64,000 nucleotides of DNA from Aquatica leii. Lineage: Eukaryota; Arthropoda; Insecta; Coleoptera; Lampyridae. Of this stretch, positions 23,546-33,117 are shown one piece after another. The stretch spans positions 7,156,001-7,220,000 of the forward strand of contig CM069435.1 in assembly GCA_035610365.1 (NCBI GenBank). The letters run 5' to 3'. Numbering within the stretch: position 1 is the stretch's first letter; each line of letters begins with the position of its first letter. Under the pieces are notes generated by a model, which was given only the letters and a program-made list of their open reading frames with translations, did not search any database and had not been told where the DNA came from. The translations under genes and the position numbers were made by a program.

Positions 23546-24663
23546 AAGGAAATGAGAAGAAGAAGAAGAAGTGTACTACATGAGCAAGAAAAAACAAACG
23601 CCGAAAGAAATTATGAACTATGAAGTTATTGAAGCTCTAAAAAACTATAAAAGTGTTTTTGCTAGCTTGTCATTTCAAGATTATTACTGATTGTGACGCA
23701 TTTAGCTAAGCAGTAAATAAAAAGAAGCTTGAAGAATTTGACTATGAGATTCAATACCAAACTGGAACACGCATGAGTCATGTAGATTAATTGAGCAGAT
23801 AATGCTACTTAGTGATGAAACGTATCTGCAAGACAGTAACAATTCCCATCGTGCATTAATAAATTGATTAAAAACGCAAGACAATACTAAATACATGCTT
23901 AAACAAGATTTGTTGTATTGGTAGTTCCATAGATAATGCAAACTGACGTAATCAAAAAAGTACATGAAGATGACCACTTCTCAGCCAAAAACGTAAGTGG
24001 GAAACATAATGAAATGTTAAATCTATTACCTCAAGACAATATAATATACATATCATATAGACCATCTGGGATCTATAGACTCGACAGTTTTTAATAAAAG
24101 CACTGCTTTTTCTTGCAACGAATTTCAATAATGATATTTTAAAGTTGAAAGTATCCGATATCACATAATTACGACTGGTTTACCGCGTGCCAACGGTCAA
24201 GTAGAAAAGATTATTAGAACCATAATTCCTGTTTTGCCCAAAATTTTGATTGAAGACAAAGCGGTATAAACACGTTGGAAGACTTCAGCAAGTTATAAAT
24301 TTGACTAAAAATAAGAACATAGGTACGAAACCATTTAAATTAATAATTGAAACAAGATTTGGTAATTAAGGAAGGTTTTTACCTTGAAGAAAACAAAAAT
24401 ACCTATAATAATAGAAGGCGTTAACCGCATACATAGAAGCAAGGTGATGTACTAGGTACTGTTAAACAAGCAAACACATTATAGTGCTGGGTGAAAACTA
24501 ACAAGTAAATTTCTTGTTTCTTATCGAGTGGGAAGAAAAAATTTGGAAACGCCTACGATGTTGTTGCAGAAAATCAACATGTCCTAGAAGAACAACTACG
24601 TGTGCCAAATTTATGGTGTCTAGAGTGTTCGCTCAAGACGCAACTCACTCAGGATTGACGAGA

Positions 24664-24750
24664 TGTAGGTGCAGTCCTCCTGCAACAATCTTCATCAGTA
24701 CAAATTAAGCTTATTAAGACGTTTTGTTACAGACGCGAAAATTCAGTTAA
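24664..24750 (+). repeat. 3' LTR remnant of Gypsy fossil
   Basis: Begins TGTAGGTGCAGTCC and matches 19312-19400 through the TCATCAGTACAAAT block and partly beyond. It lies directly after the integrase C-terminal region, where a 3' LTR is expected. Confidence 0.6.
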
Positions 24751-25719
24751 AAGTATAGTAACTAAAAATAAAATATATATAAGTATAAATTTTGCGTAAA
24801 AATTTTAAACATTTTAACACACTAAACAAATTTGTTATTTTTGCTGATTTTTTTCACGTTTTCACATTTTTTTTATTTGTTTATAACAAGACAACTAAAA
24901 ATCAATTGACATTGATAATTTGATGATTACTTTAAAAACATAATATGAAATTTCCAGGTTTTTTATTATTAATAATATTTACTAAAAACAATTGGGTATT
25001 TGTTATATATTTTATACAATAAATATTTATATATTTGCAATATACGTTATCACACAAGCTAAAGCTTTGTCACACGTCGCAGTGGACATTTTCAGAGCCC
25101 AGAACAGATTGATTGTGCCGTGAAGTCTTGATGTCAAAACCATCGCTAAGCTAATACAATTATAAACACATTAGGGCCTTACTTACCGAAATAACAAAAT
25201 TAATTTTAAGGATTTTTGCCAGTCGTTTGTTTTTTAGTAATCATCTGAATCTAATGCTTTTTACTTGTGATAACGCCGTATGTAATTGTTGTATTTCAGC
25301 TAATTTTAAGAAATGATGGGAAGATGCTAGCTAGCTAGTTGCATGCTTCAAAGAAAAGCTAAATCGTAAGTACTATATTTGCTACGTTAATTTTTTGTTC
25401 TAAGTTTTCAGTCAGTAGCACGTACGACTAGACATACATAGCAGGTTGTTGTCACAATTAACTATAAAACTTTTTTTGTGTGTAACATGTTATTATATGG
25501 TGCGCTCTGATTCTCTGAATCTTTACGATTTGTATTATAATTTACAACTGTTAATTCATTTCTCTTTGGTATGTAAAAGTTAGGCCGACAAAGTCGCTTT
25601 GCTGTACGACGTGTTGGCCAACCAAAGGCTTACTTTATATTTTGTCTGTGATACCAACATATGCGCTAGCATTTAATCGCACTTATATGAATATATCTAT
25701 GTTATCGTTGAACGTCCGT
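24751..25719. other. No recognised gene
   Basis: AT-rich. Nothing with a recognisable motif was found. Confidence 0.5.
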
Positions 25720-25870
25720 CTGTGATAAAATAAATGTACTCGTTGTTACAACTTATGTCGTTTGTTCTATTATAGCTTCGGGTAAATTTAAACGGTGTCT
25801 TCCACTTTAATTTTTCATCGTTTTGGCGCCTTTTTAATCCTATTTTATAATTTAACACCACTAAAATTAT
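25720..25870 (+). repeat. Dispersed LTR/leader-like repeat, copy B
   Basis: AAAATAAATGTACTCGTTGTTACAACTT-like start (here given in part), then AAATTTAAACGGTGTCTTCC and TTTTGGCGCCTTTTTAAT (25821-25838). It shares the order of blocks with copies at 11.8, 43.3 (inverted) and 63.9 kb. Confidence 0.55.
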
Positions 25871-26254
25871 TTCAATGGATTCCTTAATTTTTCGCTGGTA
25901 GTAATTAGAAACACTTGCAAAAATTCTTCTTCCGGTCTACTGCGATGTCTGATAACAACACGGAAATTATCCAGAATGGAAAATTGTATTACGAAGGCAA
26001 CCCGTGGAAACTTGAATTCTACTATAACATTACTTTATGGAGAGGATATTAAAAAGTTTTTGAACTTTAATTGGTAAGATTGCTATGCAGTTTAACCTTT
26101 CTTATACGTTTTTGTGATAATCGGGTTGTTCTTAAGCGTTTAAAACTAAGTTATCATATAAAATCCAAATCTGCTACAAAAATATTAATTTGCCCAGACC
26201 TTATTCAACGAATTAGAAGAGAAATTGATATTATAAAATCTTAAGCGTTCGCGG

Positions 26255-26460
26255 TTGTTATGTTTATGATTATAAGCGACTTTCAGCTTAGACCGCGTCC
26301 TAGTAAAACACCCAGACTTAGGCTTGGTCCTAGTCGCTTCTTGAGAGCCAAAACAAGAAGTAGAACTTGGCTTTGCCGTATTGTCGTTCGTAAACCTAAA
26401 ACAAACTGACGTTTCGCAAGACATTGCAGCTTGCATCTTCAGAGTGGTAAATGTCACTGA
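26255..26460 (-). repeat. Inverted 5' copy of Penelope-like element
   Basis: Reverse complement of about 26545-26750 with few differences, separated by about 85 bases. Both arms contain the string GATGCAAGCTGCAATGTCTT within a hammerhead-like motif. Confidence 0.75.
26408..26442 (-). ncRNA. Hammerhead-like motif, inverted Penelope arm
   Basis: Minus strand: CTGAAGA, T, then stem GCAAG/CTTGC (perfect five pairs) around a nine-base loop, then GAAAC and GTC. The core bases are those of a hammerhead (position 7 of CUGANGA is variable). Stem I can form only about three pairs (ACT with AGT). Confidence 0.45.
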
Positions 26461-26560
26461 AAGAAAAAGTGTAAATGACGATATTTATACCAATAGCGAT
26501 TAGCGTGATTATCGGACTTTATCTTTCCGTTACCGCTTGACTGACTTTGTTATTACTATT

Positions 26561-26595
26561 CTGAAGATGCAAGCTGCAATGTCTTGCGAAACGTC
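26561..26595 (+). ncRNA. Hammerhead-like motif, Penelope 5' region
   Basis: Plus strand: CTGAAGA at 26561-26567, stem GCAAG (26569-26573) with CTTGC (26583-26587), then GAAAC (26588-26592) and GTC (26593-26595). The ACGT in GAAACGTC is self-complementary, as in the small Penelope-linked hammerheads known to work as dimers. Stem I is weak (about three pairs including a wobble). Confidence 0.45.
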
Positions 26596-26900
26596 AGTTT
26601 GTTTGGGTTCACGAACGATAATACGGCAAAGGCCAAGTTCTACTTCTTGTTTTGGCTCTCAAGGATAGACTAGGACCAAGCCTAAGTCTAGGTGTTTTAC
26701 TACGACGCGGGCTAAGCCGAAAGTCGCTTATAATCATGAAATTGATATTGTTAATAAATTGTTATTCGACTTTCCAAGTCCAAAACAGTCAAAAGATGGT
26801 TACAAGTAATCATCTTAAGAAATTTAACAAATTAGTAACTGAAATACCTGTCGTCGATGCAGAAGCAAAACCCAAGACTGTGATTAATTAATCTTCACGC

Positions 26901-27431
26901 TTGTTGTCTTCTACAAAAACAGAAATTATGCCGAAAGGTTTTAACTTTGTATTTGCTTCAAAACAACTTCCTATTGAAGAAATTGTATTAACTGTAGAAA
27001 CTTTCATCCAAGCAGTTTCCAATCTTCTTGCAAAAAAATCCGCTTTGAAACTACAAAAAATTTTCGTAAGTCAAGAAATCCCCAAAGTAACTTTAATTAA
27101 AAAAATTAAAAATTTAAACATAACATTGTTTTCTACTATTTCTAAATTGGATCAACTCTTAAATTTGGTGAAGAACGTTATTCCTTTTCAATCTGACGGG
27201 GTTAATTACATTCCTTGCTCTTGTGGTCGTGCATACATTAGAGAAACGGGTAGAAGCTTGGGAAAATGTATTAAGGAGCATCAACGATGTAGTCGTCTTA
27301 AACAATCTTCGAAGTCAGCGGTGATGGGACACGTGCTAGAAACGGGTCATCAAATTATGTTTGAAAACACAAAAATTTTGCCAAAATTTTTGTTATTACT
27401 ATCAGCAAAAACATATTTAGGAATCCATTGA
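26901..27431 (+). CDS. Penelope-like protein lacking RT (N-terminus + GIY-YIG)
   Basis: A 176-residue open frame. Residues about 1-55 (LSSTKTEIMPKGFNFVFASK and following) match the N-terminal region of Penelope-like polyproteins, where an LS..E..VLSKG.NF motif is usual. Residues about 105-165 form the GIY-YIG endonuclease: GVNYIPCSCGRAYIRETGRS, then IKEHQRC with the usual Arg/Lys and His positions, and AVMGHVLETGH. The GIY-YIG signature is partly altered (YIRET where YIGET is usual). The reverse transcriptase, normally several hundred residues between these parts, is entirely absent, so the two ends are joined by deletion. The frame is open end to end, but it could not retrotranspose alone. 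Whether it is expressed cannot be told. Confidence 0.7.
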   Translation: MLSSTKTEIMPKGFNFVFASKQLPIEEIVLTVETFIQAVSNLLAKKSALKLQKIFVSQEIPKVTLIKKIKNLNITLFSTISKLDQLLNLVKNVIPFQSDGVNYIPCSCGRAYIRETGRSLGKCIKEHQRCSRLKQSSKSAVMGHVLETGHQIMFENTKILPKFLLLLSAKTYLGIH

Positions 27432-27669
27432 AATTATTAAAAATCCTTTTAATGTTAACCGAGTTTCTAGTTTTTCTTTGCCAAAAATTTGAAAACTAGT
27501 TTTATTGATCCGAAAGCGGGCCTATAAAAACAAAACTTCACGGCGCAATCAATTAGTTTATTGCGGAAGATATCCACTGCGACGTGTAGCGAAAGCTCCG
27601 TTTATGCGATAACAACATCAAAATTATTCGGAATGGAAAATTGTATTACGAATGCAACCCGTGGATATC

Positions 27670-28700
27670 TGGAAGACTATTTTAAATTAGTGCAAAAGAA
27701 GTTAAAAAATAGTTTTGAAAATCAAAGAAACTTTGACTCTTGCAGATAAACTTTAGGGCGTCCCAAGAGCCCTAATTATCTCGATGTTTTTGGTGATCAC
27801 CTTATACTACGACTGCGCAGACAGAATCTAAAAGTAGTCTTAAAACAAATTTAACAACAGTTCACGGTAACTTTTGAATTAGCCAAGAAGCAATTTTTGT
27901 TAACTACTGCTCGTAAAAAAGCTACTGGATTTTGTTGAGAATAAATTTTTAAATTTTTGGAAACAGGTAATATTCAGCGATGAATCTTGAAATTCTAGAA
28001 CCCTTATAATGACAAATACCTGCAACCTACTGTGAACCTTAATGATGGTAGTGTCACGGTTTGACGGTGTGTTTCTTGGTCTAGTGTAGGACGACTGCAT
28101 ATAATCAGAAACAGAATGACAGCACAGGTGTACTGTAATATGTTACATAAAAATTTGTTGATATGATGGATCGTTTGTTTTTTAAGAAGACAATTAAAAT
28201 AATTACAAAATATTTCTAAAATAATAATAAATAGATTTGTTAGGCGGTTAATGTCACCATACCTTAATTCTGTATCTGAAATACGATTACAAACTCAAGA
28301 AGTAGTTTCCTCGTGGCGTCGAATGAAAATTTTTCCTTTAAAAATTTGATTTAAAGGGGCCTAGTTTTGAGCTAATTGCAATTAAGGTTTTCAGGCCGGT
28401 CGTGACTATCTAAACAAATAAAAATTGTTTGTTGATTGTTACTATGCGGTATGGTAATATTGGAAAATCCGCGAAACGGATTGTGTTAATTATTGTTTTC
28501 TTTAGTTTCGCATCATCTACAAAGTTAATTGTTAATACTATAAAGTAGATAGTAATGTTTATTTCTTAACATTATTACTGACCTAGCTTAACGAAATGTA
28601 ATTTGTGTACCCGATCACGTTTATCTTAGGTTGTAACCAAAACAAGACTTCAGATAATTAAATGAAAAATTCCGCTTTCTTAAAACTGAGTTTGACAATC
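27670..28700 (+). mobile_element. Tc1-like transposon relic, left copy of inverted pair
   Basis: Pieces of a Tc1-like transposase can be read on the plus strand. A LGRPKSPNYLD-like helix-turn-helix/GRPR region lies near 27750-27785, VIFSDES near 27970-27990, and GRLHIIRNRMTAQVYCNML near 28088-28145, which matches the Tc1 G.L..I.G.MT...Y..IL motif. Frames are broken in several places. No perfect terminal repeats were found. The whole block pairs as an inverted repeat with 29036-29755. Confidence 0.65.
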
Positions 28701-29035
28701 TGATTTATTTCTGTCTCGATTTTTTAACGTATTTTGTTAGTTGATGCTAAGTGATTCGTGTAAACGTATTCGTACTTTATAATATTTAAATTACATTTTC
28801 TTTATTATGTATAACAATGATACTGTTTAATGTACGGTGAGTGTAATTATAACCTCTACACCACACGTAAATTATTATCGTAATAGACAATTGCTTTCAA
28901 TAAACTTTATTTTGGCATGTGTCCAAGGATTTAGAGAAACTGTAGATGTTTTTCCCAGCTACGAAGGCTATGGTCGGGAAATACCACCACATGTATTCGC
29001 AACGAAAGAAGAATAATTCTTTAAAACTTTAATAT

Positions 29036-29755
29036 TTGTTCTAAGAAAGCTAAATTTTGCATTTAATCATATGAAGTCTTGTTTTAGTTACAACCAAAGA
29101 TAAACGTGATCCTGTACACAAACTACATTTTGTTAAATAACGCTAAGAAATAAATATTACTATCTGCTTTAATTATTATATTAACAATTGATTTTGTACA
29201 TGATAGAAAATTAAAGAAAACAATAATGAACATAATAGATCAATACGTTTCACGGATTTTACGGCAGTTACACCCATCAGTTAGCGCATAGTTACAATCA
29301 ATAAACAATTTCCATTTGTTTAAGAAGTCAGAACCGGCTTAAAGTTTGTTGACATAAATGACCTAAAAAATTTATTTTTGATACATTATGTAATTATTTT
29401 AGTTGTCTTCTTAAAAAACAAAGGCTGTGAATTGTTATGTAAAATATTACAGTACACTTATACTGTCATCTTTTTTATTAAATTCGGTCGTCCGACACCA
29501 GACCAGTCGCTTTTTTACGAACAGTTGTTAACAAAGGTTTCTTTTAGGCTACACAATCTAGCGGTATAAAACTGTTGTTCAATTTCTTTTAACACTACTT
29601 TCAGAATTTGTCTGCACATTTGTACTATAAAATAATCACCAAAGGCATCTAGCAAAATAGTGCTCTTGGGACGCCCCAAAGCTTATCTGTAAGAGTTGAA
29701 AGCAGAACTATTTTTTAATTCTTTTTGCACTAATTTAAATTAATGTTCCAACAGC
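29036..29755 (-). mobile_element. Tc1-like transposon relic, right copy of inverted pair
   Basis: The minus strand repeats the left copy. Shared anchors include TTTAAATTAGTGCAAAA at the outer end, GGGGCGTCCCAAGAGC near the helix-turn-helix, SGVGR and the CTGTAATAT region in the middle, and the GTTGTAACCAAA/AACAAGACTTCA block near the inner end. About 300 bases of the left copy are missing here. The 28700-29036 centre is not repeated. Confidence 0.65.
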
Positions 29756-30000
29756 ACTGTAGTTTTTTATACTTACAAACAACTTTTGTTCTTTCTTTCA
29801 AGGTTAACATAAATAAACGAGATTATTTTGAACTAGTAAATGATCGTTTAATCAGATTAAACGTTATGTTTTAACCAATTGGTGCTATAGAGGTCGTCGT
29901 AAGTTGGTAGTTAGATTAAATAACCGCGCAATTTGAAAATTGTATCGAAAAAGTCACGATTTTAATCTACCTACAAATATATAGTGTAAGCAACTATGTC
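29756..30000. other. No recognised gene
   Basis: Short unassigned stretch between the Tc1-like inverted pair and the hammerhead motif. Confidence 0.4.
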
Positions 30001-30015
30001 AGTACAGTACAGTAC

Positions 30016-30056
30016 AGTGTACGGCGGTTTCGCCCTTTTGGGGATCATCAGCACTG
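30016..30056 (-). ncRNA. Hammerhead ribozyme, type I, minimal stem III
   Basis: Minus strand, 5' to 3': CAGTG (stem I strand, 30056-30052); CTGATGA (30051-30045); T-CCC, loop CAAAA, GGG-C (stem II, 30044-30032); GAAA (30031-30028); C-CGCC-G (one-pair stem III with four-base loop, 30027-30022); T-A (cleavage position after the A at 30020); CACTG (30019-30015, second stem I strand, perfectly complementary to CAGTG). Every invariant core base is present, the cleavage triplet GTA is an allowed NUH, and stem I pairs five of five. The only imperfection is a U/C apposition at the base of stem II. Minimal-stem-III hammerheads of this kind are known from Penelope-like elements and retrozymes. A GTACAGTA tandem (30001-30018) follows the cleavage site. 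Confidence 0.75.
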
Positions 30057-30229
30057 GGAAATACTCCCTGATGATCAGGTTTTAAAACGTAAAAAAGAAT
30101 ATCGCGAGTAACAACGTAAAATAAAACAAAAAAATTGATGAAATTTATATACAAGTATCTGATGATTTTGAACAAAATTTTTGTATATACTTGTTATTTT
30201 AGAAAGAATCTATTAACCTTCTTGGCGGA

Positions 30230-31020
30230 GGACACTGTATAAGTATTCTTTTAGATCATTAACATTTTTTTTAAGGTATGTATCTGCCAATACGTTAAAT
30301 CGATTTCTAGATTTAATTAACATAACGGAAAAATACAATGTAGACTGTATGGGTTGTCAAGTATATTACATTGGACAAAGGAAACAAAAAGTCAAAAATC
30401 GTATTACTAACCATAAATACGACTGTAAAACTAAAAAAAGGAGAAGCATCTGTACGTAACATTAATACAGGACATAATTTTGATTTTAATAATCCTACAA
30501 TTTTAGATGTGGAGAATAATTACAAGAAAAGATTAGTTTCTGAAATGATTTTATCAACGTGTATAAAAATAATATGAATTTTTATACGGACACTAATAAT
30601 TTAAGTAGTAATTATAATAATTTAATTTCTAAAATTACTAAAATTTATTTATTTAGTTTTTATTTGATAACAGGTGACCTTGATATAAATGTTTGATTAC
30701 ACATATCGTAGTGTTTGTTCTTCATGTTTAATTGTCATTGTCATTTATTGATTTTAATTATTGACTGTGTAGTAGTTCCATTTTAGTTGATTACTTTTAG
30801 GTCGTGTTCATGTTTTTGAAGCTTTAGAGCATTTGCTGAAATTTTCTATGTAAGTTCTTACGTTAAGTGTTACTTGTTACATATGTAATTGAATACTTTA
30901 TACCTTATTTGATCAGAAAGTTGTAGTACTAACTATAATAAATTGCAGTACACTGAAGAAGTGCACAGTTAGTGCACGAAACGTCGCCAAAAAGAAAAAA
31001 CTGAGTAGTTTTTATGTCTA
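30230..31020 (+). mobile_element. Penelope-like element remnant (GIY-YIG end)
   Basis: Plus-strand pieces near 30320-30450 read CMGCQVYYIGQRKQKVKNRI followed by THKYDCK, the start of a Penelope-type GIY-YIG domain (YIGQT...R...H.YDC). The ORF at 30371-30577 is an out-of-register neighbour: its later part (NTGHNFDFNNPTILDVE) matches the domain's H-containing end. The frame is broken within the domain. No RT remains. A hammerhead-like motif of the same design as in the 26.5-kb element lies downstream at 30953-30985. Confidence 0.65.
30953..30985 (+). ncRNA. Hammerhead-like motif downstream of Penelope remnant
   Basis: CTGAAGA (30953-30959), then stem II GTGCAC/GTGCAC with loop AGTTA (30961-30977, six perfect pairs), then GAAAC and GTC (30978-30985). 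Core and stem II are good. Stem I pairing is not visible, so it is probably decayed or depends on dimer formation. Confidence 0.45.
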
Positions 31021-31204
31021 GAGTTTTTTTGGTGGTTTTTCTTTAGACCTTTGAAAATGCTGTAACTAAATAAACTTGCGTCAATTAACAATTTATTTTA
31101 CAATTGTTTCTAGTTACCTTAGTTTTATAGTCAAATAAATTTATGCTGCATGTCAAAGAACTTAGCTGAAGTTTGAAAGCTTGCTTGTAAAAACATATTA
31201 TTAT

Positions 31205-31610
31205 TAAAAAGTTCTCAAACTCAAGAGCCTTCTCGAAGTTGTTATCCATCTTCTAAAACGTATACCAAAAGATATGGAACACTCGAGAAGGATTTCCAAA
31301 ATGTGTATATATACGGAACAAACAAATCGTAGGTCAGTTATTTCCGTAATGCGAAGACAGCAATGTTAAGAAGATTATTCAAGTGGAAATAAATAAGTGC
31401 GATAAAGATACAGAGTACGTGACATTGATATAAACAACTTTCGGTGTTTAGATAAATAGAAGTTATCTTCGTGTAAGTAATAATGCGATATAAATTAAAG
31501 TGTAAGTGTTTTTATTAAATATCTTTAGATTTAATTAGTTCAGTTAGCTTAAATATGTACATATTTTTAGTAGTTTAAATAAATTAGTTTTCATAATAAA
31601 ATTCGCTACA
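31205..31610 (+). repeat. 5' LTR of the 31-kb Gypsy
   Basis: About 406 bp, similar along its length to the reverse complement of 62539-62948 (shared blocks: CAAGAGCCTTCTCGA, AAAGATATGGAACA, CGAGAAGGATTTCCAAAATG, TTTTTATTAAATAT). It ends TCGCTACA and is followed by AGTGGTGTCACGATGTCGG, which fits a primer-binding/leader region. TATATATA at about 31302 and AATAAATAAG downstream may be promoter and poly(A) signals. Confidence 0.8.
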
Positions 31611-31796
31611 AGTGGTGTCACGATGTCGGGTTCGCAATTTTTTTTAGTGTAAATACCATTAAGTAAATTAATATCGCTCCCGTAACAAAAACACTGATTG
31701 CGTAAATAAATAAAACTTTAGTTCGCGTTTAATTGTAGCTATTCTAGTTCGTTAAAGTAGTGTATTTAAACTTTTTATTAGTGTTATATTAAATTT

Positions 31797-32952
31797 ATGC
31801 CGGTGACGCGTTCGCAAGCAGTTAAAATGGATTCAAAAATACTTGAAATTCCCGAATCGATGAATAAAAATATCCAAAAAAACTGTCGAAAAAATTCTCA
31901 GAAAATGAAAGAAAATTCTAGAAAAATGGAAGAAAATTCTAGAAGTTTAAAAGAAGAAATACGAGCGAGCATGGAAAATGAAATAAAAACTATTGAGGAA
32001 CAAATACAAGTTAGTGTAGGAAATCAAATCAAAATTGCGCAAGAGGAAACCCAAAGAAGATATGCTATATTTGAAAGAAGAAATTAGCGAATCTGTGAAT
32101 GAGAAAATAGAAGGAATAGAGGACAAATTAGAAGACAGAATAAAACTGCTTGAAGAAAGAATGAACCAAATGAATTGTCACGGTGAAGGAAGCGTCACGA
32201 GTGAAGATTTAATAATGGACCATCGAGAAGAAAACACTCACAAGTTCAAAGTTGTACCCCCGAATTTTGATGGTAAAGTTCCATGGTCCACCTGCTACAA
32301 GCAGTTTGAAGCCGTAGCTACAGCTAATGGTTGGAGCAACAAAGAGAAAGTGACTTTTTTAATAGTGTCCTTGCGCGGAGAGGCGCTTTGAATTTTACAA
32401 ACTGTTCCTGACCACCTACAAAAAAATTACGAACTCTTAATTTCACGTTTATAAATGACATATCGAGATGCTTATCTTCAACAAGTGTATCAAGCTCAAA
32501 TTAAAAGTCGGGTTCAGAAAGCTGCCGAAAGTTTTCAAGAGTTTGAGGCCGACATCGCCAGGCATGCGTATTCTACAGCACCAGATGACTTTTTGAAGCA
32601 GTTGGCTAATGAAACCTTTGTAGGCGGCCTCCGAGACAACGAAACGCAGCAGACTCTCCGGTTAGCTCGACCGAAGACATTGGATTTGGATTTGGTGCAT
32701 GCTTTGAAGTTTGAAGCAGCAAAACAAGCATCGCAACGAGACGGTCATAAACTTTGCTGTGCTGCAGAAGTAACCGCGCAGACACTGGAAAGCATCGAGG
32801 AGATAGCGCGGCAAATACTTCGAGAAAGAGGAGTGACCACTTTGAACTGCAGTGAAATAGGCCATGTACGACGGCATCGTACTAAACCTAAGAAGAAGAC
32901 AAGAAGAGTGCTCAAAAATTTGGAACGAGGCGACCAAAAGAGACAAAATTAA
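31797..32952 (+). pseudogene. Gypsy gag remnant with coiled coil
   Basis: The first frame starts MPVTRSQAVKMDSK and contains a repeated charged heptad-like stretch (KENSRKMEENSRSLKEEIR) predicted as coiled coil. It is followed by VVPPNFDGKVPWSTCYKQFE and by FQEFEADIARHAY...FVGGLRDNETQQTLRLA, the retrotransposon gag domain of insect Gypsy elements. A worn zinc-knuckle stretch (TLNCSEIGHVRRH) closes it. Fossil. Confidence 0.82.
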
Positions 32953-33117
32953 TCTCATTTAGTCAGACTCCGGAGATTACAATTCAAGTGGCCTTGCCGA
33001 TGGAACAATTGCACAGCATTTATCTCGATGGCAAGATCAATAGAAAAAATATTCAGTTACTGGTTGACACGACAGCGACGAAGACCATCATTCGTCCTGA
33101 TATGTTGTTGGAAAACG

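Larger units (their letters stand above)
20207..23570 (+). mobile_element. RTE-like LINE, near full length
   Basis: A 3,364-bp insertion flanked by a perfect 10-bp target duplication GTGTACTACA (20197-20206 and 23571-23580). It ends in a short-repeat tail (AAG/GAA)n at 23554-23570, the kind of tail that RTE-related LINEs carry instead of poly(A). The order is ORF1 tail, endonuclease, RT and C-terminal basic region, which fits an RTE/Proto2-type LINE, and the length is close to the 3.2-3.5 kb usual there. It is strikingly purine-rich on the plus strand. Several stops and frame changes interrupt the coding sequence. It splits the RNase H part of the Gypsy fossil. Confidence 0.85.
19312..24750 (+). 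mobile_element. Ty3/Gypsy LTR retrotransposon fossil, split by a LINE
   Basis: RT pieces lie at about 19540-19850 (NRYPLSFIENVIDRLEEVK, CTIDLKNGFFHVLVYEDNQQ). An RNase H start lies at about 20050-20206 and resumes at 23571 (EEFDYEIQ...TGTRMSHVD region near 23735-23790). Integrase pieces follow at about 23930-24300 (HEDDHFSAKN, YHIDHLGSIDS, ITTGLPRANGQVEKIIRTII). Short direct repeats at 19312-19400 and 24664-24745, sharing GACAATCCTCATCAGTACAAAT with few changes, look like remains of the two LTRs. No gag is recognised. Old, with many breaks (roughly ten or more). The RTE-like LINE at 20207-23570 entered later. Confidence 0.82.
25930..27760 (+). mobile_element. Penelope-like element, internally deleted
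   Basis: The core is at 26901-27431. A related block lies on each side: 25945-26010 and 27565-27660 share GAATGGAAAATTGTATTACG and CAACCCGTGGA, suggesting the direct repeats (pLTRs) of a Penelope-like element. Between the first block and the coding part lies an inverted copy of the 5' region (26255-26460 against 26545-26750), each arm carrying a hammerhead-like motif. Such partial inverted 5' copies are common in this class. Promoter-like CCTATAAAAACAAAAC at 27520-27535 precedes the second repeat. The right end merges with the Tc1-like inverted repeat near 27670, so that boundary is uncertain. Confidence 0.65.
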
